From CAYMRL01 sp964398985 (GTDB lineage: Bacteria; Deinococcota; Deinococci; Deinococcales; Trueperaceae): a stretch of DNA of 51,516 nucleotides. The position numbers and the translations under genes are program-made. This document shows, in pieces, positions 1 through 7,579 of this stretch (position 1 is its first letter; every line of letters starts with the position of its first letter). The notes under the pieces were generated by a model. The model had not been told where the DNA came from, searched no databases, and was given only the letters and a program-made list of their open reading frames with translations. The DNA is taken from contig CAYNOS010000016.1 in the NCBI GenBank assembly GCA_964398985.1, forward strand, positions 1-51,516, given 5' to 3'.

Positions 1-765
1 AACCTTTTCGTCGCGGCGCCCGGGACCTCGACCGACGTCACCGGCCTCACGAACGACGCCGAGTACGAGTATCGGCTGGCGGCGGAGGACCGCGCAGGCA
101 ACTCCTCGCCGGCCGCGACCGGAACCGTGACCCCGATCGACATGAGCCCACCCACGGTGACCGAGGTGGGCTTCGAGTACGACAACGCCACCCACCGCGG
201 TTCCCTGCTGCTGAGCTTCAGCGAGGCGATGGACAAGGCCGCCACCGAGTCCGCCTTGTCCCTGACCCCGCTAGTGGCCTGCACGATGACGTGGCCCAGC
301 GACAGCCAACTGGACTGCGCGAACTTCCCGGTCGAGCAGTACAGCACGGTCTCGCTGGAGTTGGCCGCCACCGCGGCCGACCTCACGGGCAACGCGCTCG
401 CAGAGTCATACGTGGAGGAGTTCGAGGTGGGCGACCTCCTGCCCCGGCTGACCTCGGTGAGCCCGAGCGTTGGAGCCTTGCACGTCGATCCCATGGCGCC
501 CATCTCCATGACGTTTAGCGAGCCGGTGCTAACCGTGATCATCGGCAGGTGGTTCATAGTTCAGGTGGACGGCAACTTCGTGTCCGGCGATGCCGAGTGG
601 ACCGCGGACGACACCGGGTTGACGTTCACGCCCAGCGAGCCATACGGGTACTCGAAGGTGGTCACCTGGAGCGTCGGTGGCCTGATCGACTTCGACTTGA
701 ACCAGATGACGCCGCTTCCCCAGGGCTCGTTCACGACGGAGTTCCAGATCGGTCCTGGTGGTTAA
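1..765 (+). CDS. Secreted Ig-like/Fn3 domain protein, C-terminal part
   Basis: The reading frame is open from the first base, so this is the 3' end of a larger gene. A GTG at 127 lies inside a domain and is not a real start. The first 40 or so codons read as the end of a fibronectin type III domain (EYEYRLAAEDRAGNSSP). Two bacterial Ig-like domains of the SbsA/Big_5 type follow: one contains LSFSEAMDKAATESALSLTP and the next begins near PRLTSVSPSVGA with MTFSEPV. Such repeats are typical of secreted or surface proteins that hold domains apart or bind polymers. No C-terminal anchor is visible; the protein ends shortly after the second domain. The function of the missing N-terminal part is unknown. 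Confidence 0.75.
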   Translation, partial: NLFVAAPGTSTDVTGLTNDAEYEYRLAAEDRAGNSSPAATGTVTPIDMSPPTVTEVGFEYDNATHRGSLLLSFSEAMDKAATESALSLTPLVACTMTWPSDSQLDCANFPVEQYSTVSLELAATAADLTGNALAESYVEEFEVGDLLPRLTSVSPSVGALHVDPMAPISMTFSEPVLTVIIGRWFIVQVDGNFVSGDAEWTADDTGLTFTPSEPYGYSKVVTWSVGGLIDFDLNQMTPLPQGSFTTEFQIGPGG

Positions 766-798
766 GCGATCAACGCGGCCTCAGCGAGAGGAGAGGCA

Positions 799-1449
799 GT
801 GTCCAAGGTCTTCGTGAACATCGCACTGAGCCTCGACGGCTTCATGGCACCCGAAGGCATGTCCATCGAGCACTGGGACGCGCCCGAGCACAAGGCGTGG
901 GGCTCCAAGTGGGGAGCGCTGATGGCTTGGCTGCTGAACACCCACTACATGCGCGAGAGCCTCAAGTTCGGGCCGGGAGGAGAGACGGGTCCTGTCAACG
1001 ACATGGTTCGCCGGACGTTCGAGCGTACCGGGGCCAACGTAATGGGCATGCGGATGTTCGAGCAAGGTGAGATCAGCTGGCCGGAAGAGGCGCCCTTCCA
1101 CACTCCGGTCTACGTCCTGACCCACAAGAAGCGCGAACCTTGGGTCCGCCCGGGAGGAACGGTCTTCCACTTCGTCAACGACGGGCCGGAGCGCGCTCTC
1201 GAGCTGGCACGGGAGGCAGCGGGCGACCGCGACGTCCGCATCTCGGGCGGGGCGAACGTAATCCAGCAGTACCTGAACATGGACGTGATCGACGAGCTCG
1301 AGATCGCCCTGGCGCCTGTCCTGTTCCACAGCGGAAGGCGCCTGTTCGAGGGGTTGCGCGAGCCCGGGCCGCGGTTCCGCATCGACTCGGTGGTCACTGG
1401 GCCGGCGGCTACGCATCTGCGCTATGTGCGTCGCTCAGCGCTGGACTGA
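799..1449 (+). CDS. Dihydrofolate reductase family protein (RibD C-terminal fold)
   Basis: A 216-residue protein of the DHFR/RibD-C reductase superfamily. It starts with the characteristic beta-strand and loop VFVNIALSLDGFMAPEG and later has the family segment GANVIQQYLNMDVIDELEIALAPVL near residues 152-176. Family members are NAD(P)H-dependent reductases; many small stand-alone copies have no assigned substrate, so no pathway is claimed. The GTG start is supported by a GAGGAG-containing Shine-Dalgarno just upstream. It lies 33 bp after the Ig-like gene but looks unrelated to it, and it faces the convergent lipoprotein gene. Confidence 0.82.
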   Translation: MSKVFVNIALSLDGFMAPEGMSIEHWDAPEHKAWGSKWGALMAWLLNTHYMRESLKFGPGGETGPVNDMVRRTFERTGANVMGMRMFEQGEISWPEEAPFHTPVYVLTHKKREPWVRPGGTVFHFVNDGPERALELAREAAGDRDVRISGGANVIQQYLNMDVIDELEIALAPVLFHSGRRLFEGLREPGPRFRIDSVVTGPAATHLRYVRRSALD

Positions 1450-1466
1450 GCGAATCCCGGCAACGG

Positions 1467-2468
1467 TCAGCGCGGCCGCGGATGGAACACCATGGCGCCA
1501 CCGACATCTATCGAACCGAGTTCCGAGAACTCCGCGCTCGCGACCGCCGGCCCTGAGCTCACCCGGTTCTGCGGTGCGATCATCGCCACATAGCCGGCAG
1601 GTCCGAACCCGGGCGCGAAGATAGCGCTGACCCACATGTTGTCGTCCGCGTCGAACGCCACCCGCATTCTGTAGGTCCCAGGCGGTTGGAGCGCGACGAC
1701 AGGTGCGGGCGAACCGCTCGCTGCCAGGTCTTGCTGCCGGAACTTCTCGACGGTGAAGCCCACGTACGTCGACACCCAGAGGTCGCCGTTCCCGTCGAAC
1801 GCCAAGCCCCTCGGCGACTGCAGGGACGTCCCGTCGGAGTAGATCACGACGTCGGGCTCCACCTCCCCGTCCGCTGCCAGCTGCGAAGGGGCGAAACGGA
1901 GCACCGCATCGAGGCCGACTGTCCACAAGCCGCCCTCGGCGTCAAAGACCAGGTCGTTGGGGTAGGTCGCCATGTAAGGCGAAGCGCTGGTGATCGTCAC
2001 GTCCGGGCCAGGAGCGCCACCTGCGGCGAGAGTGACCGGGTCCCAGCCCAGAATCTTGCCCGCCACGGCGGCCCAGAGCCAGCCGTTGGGCGCGAACCTC
2101 ACGCCGGCGACGTGAGAGGCACCGGTGGTGAGTTCGGATTGCGGTGTCGGCGTGCCTGACGTGCGCACGTCGTCCGCGGCGTACCTCAGGAGCTCGCCGT
2201 CCTGCATGCCGACCCACAGGTCGCCGTTCGCATCGAAGTCGAAGCCGTAAGGCCGCCTTTCGGTGCCGAACCCTATTGCGAGAGCCGCCTCGGCGCCGGT
2301 GGCACCGGTCTGCAACTGCTCCTCGTCGAAAGCGAGCAGCTTGCTCCCGCCCCAGACGCTGACCCAGAGCCAGTCGGGGGGCGGTGGCTCGGGGGGCTGT
2401 TGGGGTGAGCAGGAGGTGACGAAGATCAGGAAGGCGAGCAGGGCGAGGATGGCACGCGGCAAACGCAT
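1467..2468 (-). CDS. Beta-propeller (NHL-like) lipoprotein
   Basis: A 333-residue protein with a lipoprotein signal peptide: charged start, hydrophobic run LLAFLIFVTS, then the lipobox cysteine at about residue 20, followed by a proline-rich linker (PQQPPEPPPP). The rest is a series of blade-like repeats with the motif GDLWVS/GWLWAA/DNMWVS spaced about 45-50 residues apart (for example FDANGDLWVG and FDGNGDLWVS), as in NHL or SMP-30-type propellers. It is probably anchored to the outer face of a membrane. Ligand and role are unknown. The ATG is preceded by CCGGAGG on the minus strand, which supports the start. It is convergent with the reductase gene and divergent from the LysE gene. Confidence 0.75.
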   Translation of the reverse strand: MRLPRAILALLAFLIFVTSCSPQQPPEPPPPDWLWVSVWGGSKLLAFDEEQLQTGATGAEAALAIGFGTERRPYGFDFDANGDLWVGMQDGELLRYAADDVRTSGTPTPQSELTTGASHVAGVRFAPNGWLWAAVAGKILGWDPVTLAAGGAPGPDVTITSASPYMATYPNDLVFDAEGGLWTVGLDAVLRFAPSQLAADGEVEPDVVIYSDGTSLQSPRGLAFDGNGDLWVSTYVGFTVEKFRQQDLAASGSPAPVVALQPPGTYRMRVAFDADDNMWVSAIFAPGFGPAGYVAMIAPQNRVSSGPAVASAEFSELGSIDVGGAMVFHPRPR

Positions 2469-2561
2469 GGGGCCTCCGGGGTGGTTCGCTTGGGGAGAGG
2501 GTAGCAGGTTGGGGGGAGCTACCCCGCTGAGAAACCGCCGACCGCCGGCCCCAACTTCAAC

Positions 2562-2567
2562 TAACCT
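2562..2567 (+). promoter_or_regulatory. -10 box TAACCT for the LysE gene (leaderless)
   Basis: TAACCT ends 6 nt before the GTG at 2574, so transcription should begin at or next to the start codon. There is no good -35 and no Shine-Dalgarno. This supports the chosen start. Confidence 0.5.
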
Positions 2568-2573
2568 GAAGCC

Positions 2574-3200
2574 GTGCCAATCGAGCTCTGGCTAGCATTC
2601 GTAGCGGCCTCCACGGTTCTCCTGGTCATCCCGGGACCAACCATCCTCACGGTGATCAGCTACTCGGTGGCGCACGGCCGCAGGGCGAACCTGCCGCTGG
2701 TCGCGGCCGTCGCCTTGGGCGACTCGACGGCGGTGGTGGTGTCGCTGCTTGGGTTGGGCGTCGTGCTCGCCAACTCCGCCGCAGCCTTCACCATCGTGAA
2801 GACCATCGGCGGCCTGTACCTCCTCTACCTCGGCGTCAGGCAACTGCGTGCCGGGGTGCGGCCCGGGGAACACGCCATCGGCACCGCACCAGTGCCGACG
2901 TCGCGCCGGCGGCTGTTCCTGAACACCTACCTCGTCACCGCGCTCAACCCCAAGGGCATCGTGTTCTTCGTATCGTTCCTGCCGCTGTTCATCGACGCGG
3001 CGGCGCCCGTGGGACCGCAGCAGCTGGTCCTCGCCGTCACGTTCGTGAGCCTGGCGACGCTCAACGCCGCGCTATACGCGGTGTTCGCGACCGGCGCCCG
3101 GAACCTGGTGGCGTCGGGCCGCGGGCGGCGCGGCTTCAACCTGGCCGGTGGGCTGATGCTTTCGGCCGCCGGCGTGTGGGCGCTGTTGGCCCGCAGGTGA
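2574..3200 (+). CDS. LysE/RhtB family amino-acid exporter
   Basis: A 208-residue integral membrane protein with about six hydrophobic segments. The N-terminal family signature is FVAASTVLLVIPGPTILTVISY at residues 9-30, with the conserved PGP, and NPKGIVFFVSFLPLF lies near the middle. LysE/RhtB proteins export amino acids or derivatives by proton exchange; the substrate cannot be read from sequence. The GTG start fits a leaderless promoter (TAACCT 6 nt upstream). It stands alone, divergent from the lipoprotein and 37 bp ahead of the cytochrome gene. Confidence 0.88.
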   Translation: MPIELWLAFVAASTVLLVIPGPTILTVISYSVAHGRRANLPLVAAVALGDSTAVVVSLLGLGVVLANSAAAFTIVKTIGGLYLLYLGVRQLRAGVRPGEHAIGTAPVPTSRRRLFLNTYLVTALNPKGIVFFVSFLPLFIDAAAPVGPQQLVLAVTFVSLATLNAALYAVFATGARNLVASGRGRRGFNLAGGLMLSAAGVWALLARR

Positions 3201-3237
3201 GCCTCGAGCGCAGCGGCGCGCTACCCTAGCCGTAGTC

Positions 3238-3792
3238 ATGACGAGGTCAGCCGCAGTCGTCGCCGCCCTAGCGATCTCTGGTCTGGTGCTGCTCTTCGCA
3301 CTCGCCATCGCCACTGCCCCGGCTCGAGCCCAACAGCCACCGCCCCACGACGATCCGCACACCCAAGACGCTACCCCCGAGAGCACCCAAGCCGCCCGCG
3401 GCGCCGACCTCTACCACTTCGCTTGCGCCACCTGTCACGGCGCCACCGGCGCGGGTTTCGAGGAGGCGGTCCTGGCCTTCCCGGAGGACCACCGCTACTG
3501 CGCCCGCTGTCATCACCCGCAGAACGCTGCCGTGATGCCCGGGTCGCAGATCGGGCTCTCGACGATGGCGTTCTCGCTCGGCAGCCCTCCGCCCCTGACA
3601 GACCTCGAGCGCTTCGGCACCGCCGGAGCGCTGTACCGCTACGTCAGCGCGGCCATGCCGCGCTGGGCGCCGGGCAGCCTCGAGGAGCGCGAGTACCTGG
3701 ACGTCACCTCGCACCTGCTGCGGCTCAACGGCGTGCTTGGCGAGGACGAGACCTTGACCCGGGAAGAACTCGGCAGCCGGCTACTCGAGTAG
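3238..3792 (+). CDS. Secreted cytochrome c with two CXXCH motifs
   Basis: A 184-residue exported protein with a signal peptide or membrane anchor (about residues 4-31, ending ARAQ) and a Pro/His-rich linker. CATCH (residues 63-67) is a haem c attachment motif in a typical class I context (GADLYHFACATCHGATG). A second motif, CARCH at 88-92, follows soon after. A downstream AAMPRWAPGSL segment can supply the Met axial ligand. The short spacing suggests one cytochrome domain with an insert carrying the second CXXCH, so either a di-haem protein or one haem plus a metal site. It probably carries electrons at the membrane surface. A TACCCT box 10 nt before the ATG may be its promoter. Confidence 0.8.
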   Translation: MTRSAAVVAALAISGLVLLFALAIATAPARAQQPPPHDDPHTQDATPESTQAARGADLYHFACATCHGATGAGFEEAVLAFPEDHRYCARCHHPQNAAVMPGSQIGLSTMAFSLGSPPPLTDLERFGTAGALYRYVSAAMPRWAPGSLEEREYLDVTSHLLRLNGVLGEDETLTREELGSRLLE

Positions 3793-3829
3793 CTGCCGGC
3801 GCCTCCGACGCCGGGGCGCCGCCAACGTG

Positions 3830-3835
3830 TAAACT
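3830..3835 (+). promoter_or_regulatory. Possible -10 box (TAAACT) for the peptide-type ABC importer
   Basis: TAAACT lies in the 147-bp gap between the cytochrome and the binding-protein gene, leaving an untranslated leader of roughly 100 nt with GAGGAGG before the ATG at 3940. No convincing -35 was found. The rest of the gap shows only GC-rich inverted segments near 3797-3818. Confidence 0.3.
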
Positions 3836-3939
3836 GCACGCGTTCCAATTGATCGCCAACTTCCGCCGCGAGCCGGGACGCACGGGTCTAGTCGAGTAGC
3901 CCGAAGAGGCGGAGGGAAGGCCACCGAGGAGGCGGGTAG

Positions 3940-5511
3940 ATGAAGAGGACCTATAGGCTCTTGACGATCGCCGTTGCCGCGCTGCTGACGTTCGCGCAGG
4001 CGCAGGGCGAGTCGAACATATTCAACTTCGGCGTCTACTTCGAGCCGTCGGGCGTCGATCCGCACATCAGCACCGACGCGGCCGCCACCTGGATGGCGAA
4101 CAACCTCTACGACACGCTGATCCGCTACGACACCGAAACCTTGGCGGACGGCACGGTGGTCGGCACCACCAACTACAAGCCGTGGTTGGCCGAGTCCTGG
4201 GAGGTCTCCGAGGACGGCCGCACCTACGTCTTCAAGATCCGCGAGAACGTGCCGTTCCACGACGGCTCGATCCTCACCGCCGAGGACGTCGTCTTCTCGC
4301 TGCAGCGCGTGCTGACGCTCAACTTCGCGCCAGCGCAGCTGCTGCGCACCTGCATCGGCCAGGACAACGTGTCCGTCACTGCGCCCTACGAGGTCACGGT
4401 CGAGCTGCAATCCGCATGCCCGTTCTTCCTCGGCCTCCTGGTGCAGACCCCGACCGGCGCCATCCACAGCCAGGCCTACGTGATGGCCAACGGCGGCGTG
4501 CAGGCCGAGACCGTCAACGAGCACATGCGCAACAACGCGATGGGCACCGGCCCGTTCACGTGGGGTAGCTGGGAGCCCGGCGTCGTCTACGAGCTGCTCG
4601 CCTTCGAGGACCACTGGTCCGGTGCGCCGCTGCTCGACGCCGTGTCGTTCCGCTTCATCAGCGACCTCGCCAGCCAGTACGTGCTGATGCAGCAGGGCAG
4701 CCTCGACGCGATGTACAATCCCCCGATCGACATCCTCGAGCAGGCGCTCGCCAACCCCAACCTGCGGGTCCTCGACCAGCTGACGGTCGGCCTGCAGACG
4801 CTCTACATGCCCAACAAGAACGAGCCGTTCGACGATCCGCGCGTGCGCCAGGCGGTGCAGCTCGCTCTCGATCAGCAAGAGATCCTGGAAGCCGCCACTC
4901 TCGGTCTCGGGACGCCGGCGCGCGGCGCCTTCCCGAGCCTGCTGCCGGGCTTCAACGACGCTTACTGGGACTTCGACCGTGACCTCGAGCGCGCCCGCGC
5001 ACTCCTGGCCGAGGCCGGTTACCCCAACGGCTTCGACACCACCATCTCGTACAACAGCGGGAACGCTCAGCGCGAGATCTCGGCCGTCGTCGCCCAGGCG
5101 CAGCTCGCCGAGGTGGGCATCCGCGCCGAGGTGCAGGCCGTCGCGTGGCCGACCTTCGTGGAAGGCTTCCGCGAGGGCACGATGCCGATGTACGTCGTCT
5201 CCGGCCTGGCGGCCCCAGTGACCGACCAGTTCGTGACCAACACCTTCACGACCGCCTCGGCCGGCCCCGGCGGCAACTACGCCTACTACAGCAACGCCGA
5301 GGTCGACGCACTGGCGGAAGAGCTGGCCGAGACCATCGACCCGGCGGCGCGCACCACCATCATCAACCGTATTCAGGAGATCCTGATGGCCGAGATGCCG
5401 TCTGCCTACCTGTACAACGCGGTGCTGCCGTACGTGGTGAGGGACGTCGTTCAGGACTGGATCATCTACCCGTCCGGCGACTGGTTCTTCAACACCGTGC
5501 GCAAGAACTGA
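3940..5511 (+). CDS. ABC importer substrate-binding protein, family 5 (peptide type)
   Basis: A 523-residue extracytoplasmic solute-binding protein of the DppA/OppA class. It has a short signal peptide ending LTFAQAQG at about residue 22, then the usual landmarks: LYDTLIRYD, LAESWEVSEDGRTYVFKIRE, FHDGSILTAEDVVFSL, and MGTGPFTWGSWEPG in the middle. The C-terminal part AYLYNAVLPYVVRDVVQDW is also typical. It would capture oligopeptides or other small solutes (glutathione, nickel and sugars are known for this class) and deliver them to the two permeases downstream. GAGGAGG precedes the ATG. A strong hairpin follows the stop, which probably raises the level of this subunit over the permeases. No ATPase gene follows. 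Confidence 0.9.
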   Translation: MKRTYRLLTIAVAALLTFAQAQGESNIFNFGVYFEPSGVDPHISTDAAATWMANNLYDTLIRYDTETLADGTVVGTTNYKPWLAESWEVSEDGRTYVFKIRENVPFHDGSILTAEDVVFSLQRVLTLNFAPAQLLRTCIGQDNVSVTAPYEVTVELQSACPFFLGLLVQTPTGAIHSQAYVMANGGVQAETVNEHMRNNAMGTGPFTWGSWEPGVVYELLAFEDHWSGAPLLDAVSFRFISDLASQYVLMQQGSLDAMYNPPIDILEQALANPNLRVLDQLTVGLQTLYMPNKNEPFDDPRVRQAVQLALDQQEILEAATLGLGTPARGAFPSLLPGFNDAYWDFDRDLERARALLAEAGYPNGFDTTISYNSGNAQREISAVVAQAQLAEVGIRAEVQAVAWPTFVEGFREGTMPMYVVSGLAAPVTDQFVTNTFTTASAGPGGNYAYYSNAEVDALAEELAETIDPAARTTIINRIQEILMAEMPSAYLYNAVLPYVVRDVVQDWIIYPSGDWFFNTVRKN

Positions 5512-5525
5512 GTCTGTGAACGTCG

Positions 5526-5557
5526 AGCGGGGGCGGGCTCTGCGGTCCGCCCCCGCT
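5526..5557 (+). terminator. Strong intra-operon hairpin after the binding protein
   Basis: AGCGGGGGCGG (5526-5536) and CCGCCCCCGCT (5547-5557) form a perfect 11-bp stem with a 10-nt loop. There is no U tract, so it is more likely an mRNA-stabilising or partial-termination hairpin between the binding protein and its permeases than a full terminator. Confidence 0.6.
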
Positions 5558-5581
5558 TGGTGTCTACCTGAGCACTGATCG

Positions 5582-6595
5582 ATGCTGCCGTTCATCCTCC
5601 GCCGCTTGGCCGCCCTGATGCTCTTGGTGGTCGGGATCAGCCTGGTCACCTTCACGCTGGTGCGCATGGTGCCGGGCGACCCGGTGGCGCTGTACTACGG
5701 CGGCATGCCCGTACAGCCCGACATCGAGGAGGCGCTGAGGCGCCAATGGGGGCTCGACCGGCCGTTGCCGGTGCAGTACGTGCATTACCTCGGCGGCGTG
5801 CTGCGCGGGAACCTCGGCGTCTCGTTGGCCAGCGGCAGGTCGATCATGTCCGACCTGCTGCGGCGCTTCCCTGCCACCGTCGAGCTCACCCTCGCCGGCG
5901 TCCTCCTCGCCCTGGTGATCGGGCTGCCGTTGGGGGTGCTGGCAGCGCTGCACCGCAACCGCCTCACCGATCACCTGCTGCGCATCGGCTCGCTGGTCTC
6001 GCTCGGGATGCCGAACTTCTGGCTCGGGCTGGTGATCATCTTCGTGTTCGGCTACCAGCTCGGGATCTTCCCGCCGGCCGAGGGTCGGCTTGCCGCCGGC
6101 GTGGCTCCCCCGCCTCACGTGACCGGCCTGTACACCCTCGACGCGCTGCTGGCTCTCGACATGCGGGCCTTCCGTTCAGCGCTGGCGCAACTCGCGGCGC
6201 CGGCCATCACGGTGGCGGCCGGCCTCGTCGCGGTGATCATCCGCATGCTCAGGGCCGGCATGCTCGAGGAGATGGGCAAGGATTACGTGCGCACCGGGCG
6301 CTCCAAGGGCCTGGCGGCGAGCCGCGTGTACTACAAGCACGCGCTGCGCAACGCGATCATCCCGACCATCACCGTCGTCAGCATCCAGATCGGCTACCTG
6401 CTCGGCGGCAACGTGCTGGTCGAGGCGGTGTTCGCCTGGCCGGGCGTGGGGCTCTACTTCATCAACTCCGTCAACTCCCTCGACTACAACGCCGTCATCG
6501 GCGCGACGCTGCTGATCGCGGTGGTGTTCGCGCTGATCAACCTGTTCGTCGACATCCTCAACGCCTTCATCGACCCGCGGATCCACTATGACTAG
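5582..6595 (+). CDS. ABC importer permease, DppB type
   Basis: A 337-residue membrane permease of the peptide/nickel importer family. It begins with the family signature LPFILRRLAALMLLVVGISL and VRMVPGDPV, and has about six membrane segments. The EAA loop that docks the ATPase is intact (EEMGKDYVRTGRSKGL, then HALRNAIIPTITV). It forms the channel with the next gene, whose start overlaps this one by 8 nt, so the two are translationally coupled. The ATP-hydrolysing partners DppD/DppF are not encoded here. Confidence 0.92.
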   Translation: MLPFILRRLAALMLLVVGISLVTFTLVRMVPGDPVALYYGGMPVQPDIEEALRRQWGLDRPLPVQYVHYLGGVLRGNLGVSLASGRSIMSDLLRRFPATVELTLAGVLLALVIGLPLGVLAALHRNRLTDHLLRIGSLVSLGMPNFWLGLVIIFVFGYQLGIFPPAEGRLAAGVAPPPHVTGLYTLDALLALDMRAFRSALAQLAAPAITVAAGLVAVIIRMLRAGMLEEMGKDYVRTGRSKGLAASRVYYKHALRNAIIPTITVVSIQIGYLLGGNVLVEAVFAWPGVGLYFINSVNSLDYNAVIGATLLIAVVFALINLFVDILNAFIDPRIHYD

Positions 6596-7472
6596 CCCCG
6601 CCGCCATGGAAGCCGCGCATGGCGGCGAGACGGAGCTGCCCGTCCTCTCCAGCCGCCGTCGCTTCAAGCTCAACTCGTCGCTGGTGATCGGCGGCTCGAT
6701 CGTGCTGCTGATGGTGCTCTCCGCCATCTTGGCCCCGTACCTGACGCCTTACGACCCGATCAGACTGAGCATCCCCTCGCGCTTCCAGCCGCCGTCGGCC
6801 GAGCATTGGTTCGGCACCGATCAGTACGGGCGCGACGTCTTCACACGCGTGCTCTACGGCGCCCGCTACGACCTGCTGATCGCGGTACTGGCGGTCGCGC
6901 TGGCGGCAGGGGTCGGAACCCCTCTGGGCCTGCTGGCCGGTTACTTCCGCGGCTGGACCGATACCGTAATCATGCGCCTGATGGACCTGCTGCTGGCGTT
7001 CCCCAACATCCTGCTGGCGATGACGCTGGCCGCCGTGCTCGGGCCCAGCCTCAACAACGCGATTCTGGCGGTGGCGCTGGTCGGCATCGCCGGCTACGCT
7101 CGCATCGCCTACGCGTCGACGCTCTCAGCCAAGTCGGAGGTCTACGTCGAGTCGGCGAGGGCGCTGGGAGCCAGGCACCACCGCCTGATGCTGCGCGCGA
7201 TCCTGCCCGCCATCATCGCGCCGATCGTGATCCGCGGCACGCTGGGGATGGGCTTCACGATCCTGCTGGCGGCGGGCCTCGGCTTCATCGGGCTCGGCGC
7301 GCAACCGCCGACGCCGGAGTGGGGCGCGATGATCAACGAGGGCCGCAACCAGGTGATCCTGGGGCGCTGGTGGACATCGGTGTTTCCCGGCCTGGCGATC
7401 GTGCTACTGGTTACGGGGTTCAACCTGCTCGGTGACGGGCTGCGCGACGCGCTCGATCCGCGGACGCGGTGA
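6588..7472 (+). CDS. ABC importer permease, DppC type
   Basis: A 294-residue second permease of the peptide-type importer. The N-terminal soluble stretch is followed by a membrane segment (VIGGSIVLLMVLSAILAPYL). The DppC landmarks are HWFGTDQYGRDVFTRVLYGA and YVESARALGARHHRLMLRAI (the EAA loop). It ends with the family C-terminus LGDGLRDALDPRTR. It pairs with the DppB-type permease. The operon ends here without an ATPase gene: the next ATPase at 7580 belongs to an exporter with its own promoter. Confidence 0.92.
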   Translation: MTSPAAMEAAHGGETELPVLSSRRRFKLNSSLVIGGSIVLLMVLSAILAPYLTPYDPIRLSIPSRFQPPSAEHWFGTDQYGRDVFTRVLYGARYDLLIAVLAVALAAGVGTPLGLLAGYFRGWTDTVIMRLMDLLLAFPNILLAMTLAAVLGPSLNNAILAVALVGIAGYARIAYASTLSAKSEVYVESARALGARHHRLMLRAILPAIIAPIVIRGTLGMGFTILLAAGLGFIGLGAQPPTPEWGAMINEGRNQVILGRWWTSVFPGLAIVLLVTGFNLLGDGLRDALDPRTR

Positions 7473-7516
7473 CCTGAGCCTCAGACTCAACCCGCCGGGT
7501 AATTGCAAACCAAACC

Positions 7517-7562
7517 TTGACATCTATAAACAGCAAGTTTACACTTGCTCAACTATGAGTTG
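7517..7562 (+). promoter_or_regulatory. Sigma70-type promoter with overlapping palindromes (exporter operon)
   Basis: TTGACA (7517-7522) and TACACT (7540-7545) are separated by an ideal 17 nt, in an AT-rich island within GC-rich DNA. The palindrome AGCAAGT-TTAC-ACTTGCT (7532-7549) covers the -10 box. A second one, CAACT-ATG-AGTTG (7550-7562), covers the predicted transcription start. The layout suggests repression by a dimeric regulator, not encoded next door, that responds to the exporter's substrate. Confidence 0.72.
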
Positions 7563-7579
7563 CTAGAGGCGCGGCACAG

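Noticed and set aside
3781..5667. 628-codon open frame on the minus strand
   Set aside because: It lies opposite the peptide-binding protein, which has clear family motifs; the minus-strand product is Arg/His/Val-rich low-complexity sequence, as expected from GC-rich codon bias.
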